From positions 1-34,780 of the IMG/VR virus record IMGVR_UViG_3300032516_000091: DNA of 34,780 nt. One strand, 5' to 3'. Of the stretch, positions 1-7,336 are shown piece after piece. Positions within the stretch are counted from its first letter, which is position 1. The number at the start of each line of letters is the position of its first letter. Below the pieces are notes generated by a model that searched no databases, was not told the origin of the DNA, and saw only the letters and a list, made by a program, of their open reading frames with translations. Source of the DNA: a virus. The position numbers and the translations under genes were made by a program.

Positions 1-127
1 GGGAGAACTCGACGGCAAGGGGCTCGACACGACTCTTGCCGGCCTCGACGACGAGGTTCTCAAATCATTAGACACTTTGAACCTTAGTACCCTCGAGGAG
101 ATTGCAGACGATGTTTTCGACGCAGGG
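1..127. repeat. Left copy of 127-bp terminal direct repeat
   Basis: These bases are identical to 34654-34780. An exact overlap of 127 bases is typical of a circular or circularly permuted genome assembled with a k-mer of 127. The ParB-methyltransferase frame continues across the join without a break, so removing one copy gives a 34,653-bp circle. A genuine terminal repeat of this length is the alternative and cannot be excluded from sequence alone. Confidence 0.93.
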
Positions 128-955
128 ATAAAGGGCCCGGACGTAAAGCCCGGAGATGTATTCCAGTTGGGAAACCACCGCCTCATGTGCGGCGACAGCA
201 CAACTGATGACGTCAGCACTCTCATGGACGGAAAGAAAGCGCAGATGGTCTTCACGGACCCGCCGTATGGGGTCGACTATGACGCCAGCGCGCTAGGCCG
301 CTCGAGCAAGGAATACCGGCCAATAGAAAATGATGCCCTCAAGGACTTCGACCTCGAGGCCTTCTGCGAGGCGTTCCTGAGACAGATGCAATCACACTGT
401 GATAACGAGGCCTCGTTCTACATCTGCTTCGCCAATCGAACCTCGCACAAGCTCCTCGCTGTCATGGAAAGGCTGAGTATCCACTTCGCCGTCCCGCTAG
501 TCTGGGACAAGGGTTCGGCCCCGATTACCTGGGACAGATACCATCCGCAGCACGAGACGATATTCTACTGCGGAGAAGGTTCCAAGCCGACAGGATCTAG
601 CTCGAGGTGGTACGGGCCCAAGAACGAAACGACCGTCTGGGACATCAAAAGAGAGCCGAATATTAACAATTTCCACCCGACACAAAAACCGGTAGCGTTG
701 CCAGCCAGGGCGATACTCAATTCATCGAGGCCAGGAGAGATAGTTCTTGACTTATTCGGAGGCTCGGGGTCCACACTGATTGCCGCAGAGAAGACCAACA
801 GAATCTGCTACATGATGGAAAAAGACGAGCAATATGTGAGCGCCATCGTAGCCCGCTGGGAATCGCTCACTCACAGAAAAGCAAAGCGTCTGTCGGCGGC
901 CTGCGACAACGGGAACGATAAAGCCGCCCTGAAAGTAAAGAAGGAGCCGAGATGA
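1..955 (+). CDS. ParB-DNA methyltransferase fusion, C-terminal part (N-terminus at 34334)
   Basis: This is the 3' part of a gene that starts at GTG 34334 and crosses the contig join, giving a 424-aa protein. The part here is an amino-methyltransferase domain that would transfer a methyl group from S-adenosylmethionine to a DNA base. Visible motifs, in fused-protein numbering, are DPPYGVDY near 193 (catalytic motif IV), HPTQKP near 332, and LDLFGGSGST near 356-365 (SAM-binding motif I). This catalytic-before-SAM order is the beta class, and DPPY suggests N6-adenine methylation. The N-terminal ParB-like domain would supply DNA binding or a separate activity. No cognate restriction enzyme is adjacent, so it is probably an orphan methylase protecting viral DNA or marking it for packaging. 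The stop overlaps the next start (ATGA). Recognition sequence unknown. Confidence 0.9.
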   Translation, partial: GELDGKGLDTTLAGLDDEVLKSLDTLNLSTLEEIADDVFDAGIKGPDVKPGDVFQLGNHRLMCGDSTTDDVSTLMDGKKAQMVFTDPPYGVDYDASALGRSSKEYRPIENDALKDFDLEAFCEAFLRQMQSHCDNEASFYICFANRTSHKLLAVMERLSIHFAVPLVWDKGSAPITWDRYHPQHETIFYCGEGSKPTGSSSRWYGPKNETTVWDIKREPNINNFHPTQKPVALPARAILNSSRPGEIVLDLFGGSGSTLIAAEKTNRICYMMEKDEQYVSAIVARWESLTHRKAKRLSAACDNGNDKAALKVKKEPR

Positions 956-1764
956 AGACGAAGAGGATTACAGACGCCGACATACTAGAGATGAGACGGC
1001 TCTACGCCAATAAGAGAATGTCCTACAGGGAGATTGCCAAGCAGTTCCAGTGCCACCACTCCACTATCGCCCGGTGCATCAAGACCTGCGACCCCGTCTC
1101 TCCGTTCCCCAACAAAAACCAGACAAAGACGCGCGCGCGTAAGGCGACAAAATCCGACACACTCTCTCTCCCGCAAGATAAGCCACGCACGAAGGCTCTC
1201 ATTGCCGGCGCGAAGAACGAGGCACAGGCAATCATGCAGGAACTCGATACTCTCTACAGAGACGAGTCTAGCAGACTCAAGGCGCTTCAAAGATGCGAGT
1301 CTGAGTATAAGAAGAAGCTCTCGGTCAAGGAACTCAGGAACATGGTGGCGATACGGATATACAAAACGGATGGCGTCACTGGCTATGACAATCTCCCGCC
1401 CAAAGGCAAGGCATTGGTTGACGCCCTGCTGCCGAAGTATAAATTTGAGGAACTATACAAGCTCTATTCTAAAATGTCCTCGGCCATGATTGGAATGAAA
1501 GCCACGCTTGACCAGATGGATAGGTGTGCGCGAGGCCTTGCGACAATAAACATAGATGCCAGGCGGCAAACCGTCAACGTGATTGTAGACGCGGAGAGCG
1601 TCATCCGGAACTTTCTGAGATTGGTGGTTCACCCCGCGCTCTCGGACACGCTCCCGCCGAGCCTCTACAAGTCGGTGGCGGGCCGCATGGACGCGCACTA
1701 CACTGACACGAAGGCGATGATACTGGCGAAGGCGGCAGGCGCAGAGGAGGAACGGGAGCAATGA
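952..1764 (+). CDS. HTH protein, candidate terminase small subunit
   Basis: This 270-aa protein begins with a helix-turn-helix of the Hin/resolvase type: residues 7-45 contain SYREIAKQFQCHHSTIARC. A lysine/arginine-rich linker (about 50-80) follows, then a mostly helical region. It lies between the ParB-methylase and the HNH/large-terminase pair, and its start overlaps the upstream stop (ATGA at 952). N-terminal HTH followed by helical oligomerisation sequence, just upstream of the large terminase, is the usual form of a small terminase that recognises the packaging site. I recognise no family-specific signature in the C-terminal 190 residues, so a transcription regulator remains possible. 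Confidence 0.55.
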   Translation: MKTKRITDADILEMRRLYANKRMSYREIAKQFQCHHSTIARCIKTCDPVSPFPNKNQTKTRARKATKSDTLSLPQDKPRTKALIAGAKNEAQAIMQELDTLYRDESSRLKALQRCESEYKKKLSVKELRNMVAIRIYKTDGVTGYDNLPPKGKALVDALLPKYKFEELYKLYSKMSSAMIGMKATLDQMDRCARGLATINIDARRQTVNVIVDAESVIRNFLRLVVHPALSDTLPPSLYKSVAGRMDAHYTDTKAMILAKAAGAEEEREQ

Positions 1765-2399
1765 ATAAGGCATCCTTTTCAAAAATGAAACTCACAGAAA
1801 AAGAGCATTGGGAATTTGCGCACTGGCTCATATCAAAATTAGATGCTGATGGCCACCCCTACCCTTGGTGGTTGGAACGGTTCATCGAAGAAATATTAGT
1901 GCCAAAGATGAAAATTGAAACGGCATCTATTCCTGGTACGAAGTGGGGAAAGCGAAAATGCTTTGGCGGGTACACACCAGCTATAAAGATTTGTAGAGAA
2001 CTATGCACTATCAGGTCAAGATGCGAAATTTTGTCCAGTCATGGAGAATTTAGAAGGTGTGTTCAATGCACTCGCCTGGCAGTGCTTCCTAAAAAATATT
2101 GTTATTATCACCAAGCAATGAAGGATAATAACGAAAGAAGAATCAGGAAAGAAAGGATTGCCAAGGGTCTATGCCAGTTATGCGGAAAAGACAACGACAA
2201 TAAGAATAGGCTTGCAGTAAAAGGTAGGCATCCTGGCAGGCCTTTAACATTGTGCTCTAAATGCCGAGAGCACATCAGAGAACTCCAAAAGATTAAGAAA
2301 GAAAAACATGCGATTTTGTTAAGCGAGCCATTGGGCAACTCGAACATTATCGTAACGGCTGAGCGTGAAGCAGCGATGGAGGCCGAACATGAGGTATGA
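1761..2399 (+). CDS. Zinc-finger protein upstream of HNH nuclease
   Basis: This 212-aa protein has two probable zinc sites: CVQC with CYYH (about residues 100-118) and CQLCG with CSKC (about 139-170). The second resembles the zinc ribbons of phage endonuclease VII-like and HNH proteins, but I see no catalytic HNH residues. The start overlaps the preceding stop (ATGA at 1761), and the end overlaps the HNH gene by 11 bases. The DNA is visibly richer in A and T than the flanking methylase and terminase genes, suggesting the zinc/HNH pair arrived separately. A DNA-binding role in packaging or in homing-like mobility fits the context; function otherwise unknown. Confidence 0.6.
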   Translation: MNKASFSKMKLTEKEHWEFAHWLISKLDADGHPYPWWLERFIEEILVPKMKIETASIPGTKWGKRKCFGGYTPAIKICRELCTIRSRCEILSSHGEFRRCVQCTRLAVLPKKYCYYHQAMKDNNERRIRKERIAKGLCQLCGKDNDNKNRLAVKGRHPGRPLTLCSKCREHIRELQKIKKEKHAILLSEPLGNSNIIVTAEREAAMEAEHEV

Positions 2400-2826
2400 G
2401 GACTGGGCTATTCCCTTTGCCGATTTGGAGCGTTGGAAGGAACGCCATCCTAGAATGAGTAGCGGAGCTGGAGCGCATTTCTTCGTTGATTTCTTGGAAG
2501 GCGGTTCTAAAAAAATTGCAACATCTCGCGGATGCGGCATATACTCATGGACGGCGTGTCGTGACTTAGTAGGCCAGAGAGACCAATGGAAATGCAGGAT
2601 ATGCGGCGAGGCTGGCGACGAAGTACACCACATCCTACCACGAAAGGACGGTGGTTCTGACCATCCAGAGAACCTTATAACGCTGTGTCGGAAACATCAC
2701 CTGCAGACATTTAAGAGGAAATACAAAGGATTGCCAGGAATACCCGATAAGGGACAGAGCATTCTGGAGATTTTTAGAGAACAGACGGACACGGAAACAA
2801 AGTTGGCAGGTAGTGAAGCCAAGTAA
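2389..2826 (+). CDS. HNH endonuclease next to terminase
   Basis: This 145-aa protein has a clear HNH nuclease domain at about residues 67-106: CRICG, then DEVHHILPRKDGG, ENLITLCRKHH. The paired CxxC motifs bind structural zinc, and the HH, N and HH residues form the metal-dependent beta-beta-alpha active site. The start at 2389 is chosen because GGAGG lies six bases upstream. HNH proteins encoded beside the large terminase are known packaging partners that nick or cut concatemers at cos ends in several siphoviruses, so cohesive-end packaging is plausible here. The stop shares bases with the terminase ATG at 2826. A homing endonuclease is the alternative. Confidence 0.85.
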   Translation: MRYEDWAIPFADLERWKERHPRMSSGAGAHFFVDFLEGGSKKIATSRGCGIYSWTACRDLVGQRDQWKCRICGEAGDEVHHILPRKDGGSDHPENLITLCRKHHLQTFKRKYKGLPGIPDKGQSILEIFREQTDTETKLAGSEAK

Positions 2827-4232
2827 TGCAAATATCAGAATACATGGATACCCAGCGGGATATTCTCTCGAACCTCAGAGTGAACTTCGAGCTGGCGCCC
2901 AGGCCCAAGCAGGCCGAGGTCCTGAGCATCATAGGCAGCGGCCAGCATAGGCGGTATGCGATTAAGTCCGTCCACGAATGGGGGAAGACCTGGGTAGCGG
3001 CTGCGGCAGGAATTGACTGGTTGAGCAGGCAGCCGAAGCCCATGCTCCTGTCCACAGCGCCGACAGTGCGGCAAGTTAAGCACATGCTCTGGAAGGAGCT
3101 GAAGGCCATGGCCCGAAAGAAGGCCAAGGATTTCGGCTGGACTGTATTACCGGAAGATTGCCGGATCATGCGCGGCCCGGAGATGATAGCCTATGGTTTC
3201 TCAACGGACGACCCCAGCAAGTTCGAGGGCTACCACCAGCAGATAGTGAGCCTGGGGCAGAGGAAGGGTCAGCTCATGGTCATTGTGGACGAGGCCAAGG
3301 GTGTGCCTGATGAGATATTCGAGTCTATTGACAGCACAGACCCCGCGCTCCTGTTCCTGATAAGCACGCCAGGGAATCCCGCAGGCCGCTTCTATGAGGC
3401 TTTCTTGAAGCCGCACTATCATCACATTACAATCGATGGTCATCTCTATAACGAGAGCACTGGCGAGAATACGCCCATGTCATTTATCGAGGACATGAGG
3501 CTCAATTACGGAGAGGACAGCCCAGTCTACCAGCGGAGGGTGCGGGCGGAGTTCTCCATAGTCGCGGAGCACCCGTACTACAACTCGGAGAGCATAGACA
3601 GGGCCATCGCCAACAACGCATCGTATCCCATGCAGCCTCGCGGCCTGTCGATAGACTGGGGGCGGCACGTTGATTTTACAGCGTTGGCCGACTGGAGGGA
3701 CCGCAGGGTAATCGACGTTCGCACGACGAAAGAAGATTACATGGTCACCATTGGCAAGATTGTCAAGGAGCACCAGGCCTGGCCCTACAATTGGATTGTG
3801 GCCGACATGGGCGCGGGCGAGGGCCAGTTCCTGCGCATGAAGGAGCTGGGGTTGCCGGTGGAGGGCATCAAGAGCAGTAGCGGCCTATCGATGTCATACG
3901 ACGAGATGGAGAGAGTTTACAGGGTCGGAAAGCTGACGCTACATAGCGCCCTGAAGCTCATGCTTGACGGCGGAGAGATGGCGCTGCCTCAGTCTGCAGC
4001 AGCACAGGAAGAGATGGTCATGCAGCTGAAAGTCTACGAGGAGGTGCCCAGGTCTGACGGTTCGATAAAGCTCGGCGCGCCGCACAATCTCCACGACGAT
4101 ATCGTGGATGCTCTGGCGATGGGCGCGTTCAAGCTGCGGCAGCCGCGCAGGGAAGTGAGGATGGCAGGGTTCCCTGGGGACAGAGGCACGGTGCCAGGAC
4201 GGAGAGGGAGGAGGCGGATGCATGGAGGATAA
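2826..4232 (+). CDS. terL: Terminase large subunit
   Basis: This 468-aa protein is the ATP-driven DNA-packaging motor with a C-terminal nuclease. The N-terminal ATPase has a Walker A-like SVHEWGKT at residues 48-55, Walker B LMVIVDEA at 150-157 with the catalytic glutamate, and a coupling motif LISTPGNP at 178-185. The RNase H-like nuclease shows its acidic residues in SIDWG (Asp277), VADMGAGEG (Asp327) and HDDIVDAL (Asp424/425/428). Its length is normal for tailed-virus terminases. It starts at ATG 2826, overlapping the HNH stop, and its 3' end overlaps a small zinc-ribbon gene. The protein would dock on the portal encoded at 7337. Confidence 0.95.
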   Translation: MQISEYMDTQRDILSNLRVNFELAPRPKQAEVLSIIGSGQHRRYAIKSVHEWGKTWVAAAAGIDWLSRQPKPMLLSTAPTVRQVKHMLWKELKAMARKKAKDFGWTVLPEDCRIMRGPEMIAYGFSTDDPSKFEGYHQQIVSLGQRKGQLMVIVDEAKGVPDEIFESIDSTDPALLFLISTPGNPAGRFYEAFLKPHYHHITIDGHLYNESTGENTPMSFIEDMRLNYGEDSPVYQRRVRAEFSIVAEHPYYNSESIDRAIANNASYPMQPRGLSIDWGRHVDFTALADWRDRRVIDVRTTKEDYMVTIGKIVKEHQAWPYNWIVADMGAGEGQFLRMKELGLPVEGIKSSSGLSMSYDEMERVYRVGKLTLHSALKLMLDGGEMALPQSAAAQEEMVMQLKVYEEVPRSDGSIKLGAPHNLHDDIVDALAMGAFKLRQPRREVRMAGFPGDRGTVPGRRGRRRMHGG

Positions 4233-4461
4233 ACTGAAGGGCGTGGCCAAGGCGGCCGCAGCCGATTTGATTTGCCTGGACTGCGGCGCTGGCCTGACGG
4301 TCAGCCTGAAAGAGCAGTACCCCGCCCAGAATACATTGCAATGGGACGGGCCGACTGGAGAGAGGGTTTACAAGGCCGGCAGCAAGGTCCACTGCAAACA
4401 TTGCGGCAGTGCCAGGATGCGAGTGCTGGCACTGAACGGCCTGGTGGCGGAGGCCGCATGA
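4222..4461 (+). CDS. Small zinc-ribbon protein (79 aa)
   Basis: CLDCG at about residues 18-22 and CKHCG at about 58-62 form a four-cysteine zinc ribbon separated by a beta-rich stretch. A good ribosome-binding site (GGAGGAGG) precedes the ATG, which overlaps the terminase stop. The stop overlaps the next start. It is the first of a run of small cysteine-paired proteins between terminase and portal. Such proteins usually bind nucleic acid or transcription machinery; specific function unknown. Confidence 0.7.
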   Translation: MEDKLKGVAKAAAADLICLDCGAGLTVSLKEQYPAQNTLQWDGPTGERVYKAGSKVHCKHCGSARMRVLALNGLVAEAA

Positions 4462-4772
4462 GCGATGATAAAATCATGGTAGGGGTGAGAGTGGTTCCGG
4501 AGGAACTGCGGGACTGGCTTTTCAATAAGAGGGACTGGTATCAGGACGATTGGGAGCGCGCTGTCAAGGCTGCGGAGGGTCTGCCGAAGGCGACGATAAT
4601 CCTCCGGGCGCTCCAGCACTTGTACAATTTTCTGAAGGACGTTCCTGCATACGTTCGCAGGGACGGAGCAGAGGTCACGGTTAGGTTTCCCAGCGAGACG
4701 GCGGCAATAGATTTCTGCCGGCTGGTCTCCAGGGAAAACATGATAAAGAAACAGGAGGCACGGAAACGATGA
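4458..4772 (+). CDS. Hypothetical protein (104 aa)
   Basis: The start at ATG 4458 is preferred because GGAGG lies five bases upstream and it overlaps the previous stop; a longer upstream reading frame only shadows the zinc-ribbon gene. The protein begins with a short beta strand (MVGVRVVPEEL) and continues with amphipathic helices containing several tryptophans. I recognise no family. It sits in a coupled chain of small genes and overlaps the following zinc-ribbon start at 4769. Confidence 0.65.
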   Translation: MSDDKIMVGVRVVPEELRDWLFNKRDWYQDDWERAVKAAEGLPKATIILRALQHLYNFLKDVPAYVRRDGAEVTVRFPSETAAIDFCRLVSRENMIKKQEARKR

Positions 4773-4918
4773 AAGAAATATTGGGGCTGAAGTGCAAGCA
4801 ATGTGGAGGAGCCCTGTCTGGCTCCAGGTGTCCATGGTGTGGGACTGAGTACAGGATTGAGGCTGAGCATAGCCTGGAGCTCCAAGAGATTGGCAAGGCA
4901 GAGACCAGGGAGATGTGA
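4769..4918 (+). CDS. Mini zinc-ribbon protein (49 aa)
   Basis: This short gene overlaps the preceding stop (ATGA at 4769) and has AGGAGG upstream. Near its N-terminus are CKQCGG (about 9-14) and CPWCG (about 21-25), a compact zinc ribbon, followed by an acidic helix rich in glutamate. Proteins of this size and form are common in archaeal viruses and plasmids. Function unknown. Confidence 0.65.
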   Translation: MKEILGLKCKQCGGALSGSRCPWCGTEYRIEAEHSLELQEIGKAETREM

Positions 4919-4923
4919 TTGCC

Positions 4924-5166
4924 ATGATCGAGGTATACAAGGGGCCCGGGAGACCCAGCCTGACAACACCCTACTTCTGCTGGGATTGTGAGCAGACGCA
5001 TAAGCATTCGGATGGCGCGGTATTTTGTCAGGTGTATTGTGCCAGGAGAGAGGAAGGAGACCGGCCTCTTGATTGGTGTGAGCACGGTCAGGCGCGGTCT
5101 GGGAAGATGGGGCGTGCACCGAGTACAGTGAGCCAGCAGATTGAAAGCAGAGAGGTGAAGGTATGA
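4924..5166 (+). CDS. Small cysteine-rich protein with AT-hook-like motif (80 aa)
   Basis: An ATG at 4924 gives 80 residues; a GTG at 4915 overlapping the preceding stop would give 83, and I cannot choose firmly. Near the N-terminus is GPGRPS, similar to the AT-hook core (RGRP) that inserts into the minor groove of AT-rich DNA. It is followed by CWDCEQTHKH, CQVYC and CEHG, enough Cys/His to hold one or two zinc ions. A DNA-binding accessory protein is a reasonable inference. The stop overlaps the next ATG at 5163. Confidence 0.6.
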   Translation: MIEVYKGPGRPSLTTPYFCWDCEQTHKHSDGAVFCQVYCARREEGDRPLDWCEHGQARSGKMGRAPSTVSQQIESREVKV

Positions 5167-6707
5167 GAGACAGAAAAGAAATTGAAGGTGAGAAAGGCAG
5201 TGAGCCAGATAAGAAGGAAGCGCCCTTGACCGAGTTGAAAGGCATGGGCAAATTTCCCAGGACTTTCGGTCAGGCACTCAAGGAGCGTGCAAAGGAAATA
5301 GAGTTCACAGCGCCGAAGGAAGCCAAGATTCAAATGCTGAAGCAGGGGGAGGGGTCGCCGAAAGTAATATTGCCAATACAGAAGGGGCACTCTCCAGCAG
5401 AACACCTACCAAAAGAATCAGAACCGAAAGTAATCCCTGGTAGGCCATTGAACGAGATGCCCACTAAGGAAGAGCTGGAGGGCCAGGGCCAGCAGGTAGT
5501 TGAGGCTACGGAGAAGCTGGCAAAGATACTCAAGTGCAGCCCAGGCCAAGTCATGCAGGCGCTCAACATAATCATGGACGGGAAATCAGAGACTCCCGCC
5601 GCCCTGATTGACGGCAATGATTACAAAGGCCCTTTCTATTCCTGCCAGAATAAAATCACCAAGGAGATACGCTATGCTGTTCAAATGCCTGGCCTGTATG
5701 TGATAACCAACGACAAAGGCACGTTCTACGGAGACGAGGGCGATTTCCTGATTGTAGAGTTCGACAGGGACAGGATAGAGCTGCGGAGGCAATCGTTCAG
5801 CTTCGTGAAGTTCGCTGGCATGTTCACCTGGATACCTTACGGGACAGTGATGGCGGGTCTCGACAATAACACGATCGTCGAGAGCGAGAGGCAAGAGAAG
5901 TTTGTACGCAAGGCGGAGAAGATAGAGACGCACAAAACTCAGCGGGCCTGCACAAAACTCAAGAAGCTCTACGACAGGGCATGGGGAGTTGACGCCAAGG
6001 TGGTTCTGGATCAGGAGGGCATTGCAATCAGCCCGCCGCCAGCCAAGGACGTGAAGATTCTGCCAGCCGAGAATGAGGGACCGAAGTATGGCTTTAACTT
6101 CGCCAGGTGGCCCAACGGCTACTGCATGATTACAGACCTGGGAGGGATGCAGTACCCGAAGCTCCAAGGCAAAGCGCATCACGTTATCCCGGAGCTGATA
6201 GAAATGCTCAAGGAAAGCGAAAAAATGGAGACGTATGGCCGCTTTTCATACAACATGGCAAGCCTCTACAATTTCGTTGAAAAGTTTTACCATCACGGAA
6301 ACAAAATACTGGAGACCAAGGACATTTTCAACGAATGGGTTTTTGCATTTGAAGCTCTGGACTATTACAAGAAGCTGATAGAGTGCAGGCCGCCGAAGGA
6401 AATGAACTTGACCAAGGCCGAGGCTGACGGGATTGAAGCGGCGCTGTGCCAGGGCCTCAACGCTTTCGAGATGAATAAAGGCCAGCACACAATCACCAAG
6501 CGCCTGACAGCCAACGGGACTGACGTAGTAATAAACATACTGGATGAGGCCGACACCAAGAAGCGCGGCGTGGAGAAGGCCAGCCTGGAGAGACCGACCA
6601 GGCGGCGCAAGTTCAAAGACGGAATCGACAAGCCAAGAGCTATTATAGACAAAGTGCCTGTCCCCATACTGCCGCAGTTTCCGAAGGATGAAAAGAAGGA
6701 GGTTTGA
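5163..6707 (+). CDS. Unrecognised 514-aa protein between terminase and portal
   Basis: This large gene has a good start (GAGGTGAAGGT before ATG 5163). The first 110 residues are charged and probably disordered, with proline- and lysine-rich stretches. Residues about 150-260 look beta-rich and globular (LYVITNDKGTFYGDEGDF), and residues about 310-440 look alpha/beta and helical. I see no nucleotide-binding loop, polymerase, helicase or nuclease signature. Its position just before the portal would suit a packaging or early capsid-related protein, or a replication initiator too diverged to recognise. Codon use matches the neighbouring virion genes, so it is probably native to the virus. Confidence 0.7.
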   Translation: MRDRKEIEGEKGSEPDKKEAPLTELKGMGKFPRTFGQALKERAKEIEFTAPKEAKIQMLKQGEGSPKVILPIQKGHSPAEHLPKESEPKVIPGRPLNEMPTKEELEGQGQQVVEATEKLAKILKCSPGQVMQALNIIMDGKSETPAALIDGNDYKGPFYSCQNKITKEIRYAVQMPGLYVITNDKGTFYGDEGDFLIVEFDRDRIELRRQSFSFVKFAGMFTWIPYGTVMAGLDNNTIVESERQEKFVRKAEKIETHKTQRACTKLKKLYDRAWGVDAKVVLDQEGIAISPPPAKDVKILPAENEGPKYGFNFARWPNGYCMITDLGGMQYPKLQGKAHHVIPELIEMLKESEKMETYGRFSYNMASLYNFVEKFYHHGNKILETKDIFNEWVFAFEALDYYKKLIECRPPKEMNLTKAEADGIEAALCQGLNAFEMNKGQHTITKRLTANGTDVVINILDEADTKKRGVEKASLERPTRRRKFKDGIDKPRAIIDKVPVPILPQFPKDEKKEV

Positions 6708-6711
6708 GAAA

Positions 6712-7230
6712 ATGGGAGTCGATGTAAAAGTGGTTTGCTATGACTGCAAATGCTCAGTGGACATAGGAAAGAAATGGGTTGGTATAAATAATGACATCAA
6801 ACTGAGGGAGCCAGAACGACAATATGAGACTAAACTCTGGCTATTTCTGCAAAAGCACGACTATCATAAAATCGGGCTAATACACGATAATAATGATTGC
6901 TATTATGAAGGCTGGCCTGAAGACGAAGGAATCTTGAAAGAGATTGCTAATAGCATGTTGCAGGAATCGCAGACTCGAACTGTTGGGCCAAGTGAAGACT
7001 TACCCGCCTTGACTGATGAGCCAGTGGGGCCACATTCAATTACCGGATTACATCGTCTAAAGGAAATGGGCCCGGAGACGCAAGGTGTAAATGCAAATGT
7101 GTTTCTTCGTGACCTGCCAGACCCCGAAAAATTAATGTCGTATCAGATGCCAGATGTTGTTCTGGACAAGAGCCTTCCGTTGCTAAGAGATGTCAGTCTG
7201 ACAAAGCCACAAAAAGCGGAGGAAAAATAA
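6712..7230 (+). CDS. Hypothetical protein with N-terminal cysteine cluster (172 aa)
   Basis: ATG 6712 is chosen because AAGGAGG lies just upstream; an in-frame ATG at 6688 lies inside the end of the previous gene. The N-terminal part contains CYDCKC and later KLWLFLQKHDYHKIGLIHDNN broken by short loops, a W-x-F-L-x-K-H pattern that I associate with small uncharacterised phage zinc proteins. The C-terminal 80 residues look disordered. The DNA is more AT-rich than its neighbours. It is the last gene before the promoter at 7265. Confidence 0.6.
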   Translation: MGVDVKVVCYDCKCSVDIGKKWVGINNDIKLREPERQYETKLWLFLQKHDYHKIGLIHDNNDCYYEGWPEDEGILKEIANSMLQESQTRTVGPSEDLPALTDEPVGPHSITGLHRLKEMGPETQGVNANVFLRDLPDPEKLMSYQMPDVVLDKSLPLLRDVSLTKPQKAEEK

Positions 7231-7264
7231 CCCGATAATTATTTTTCGGAAATCGCAAGTGCCT

Positions 7265-7313
7265 GGGTATATATATGTTAACTCATGCTAACATTAGCGC
7301 AATATATATACCC
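7265..7313. promoter_or_regulatory. Dyad-symmetric double TATA promoter of the virion operon
   Basis: GGGTATATATAT at 7265-7276 and ATATATATACCC at 7302-7313 are perfect 12-bp inverted repeats. Between them TGTTA (7276-7280) and TAACA (7289-7293) form a smaller dyad. The right-hand box is spaced to start transcription near 7332-7338, right at the portal ATG (7337), which has no Shine-Dalgarno sequence. This suggests an archaeal TATA promoter giving a leaderless message. The symmetry may also bind a dimeric regulator. Confidence 0.6.
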
Positions 7314-7336
7314 TTGAATTAAATTACACATAGTTA

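Noticed and set aside
4541-5277. Long minus-strand open frames over the small zinc-ribbon genes
   Set aside because: They are shadows of plus-strand genes with good ribosome-binding sites; their composition shows no domain, and no minus-strand promoter or ribosome-binding site supports them.
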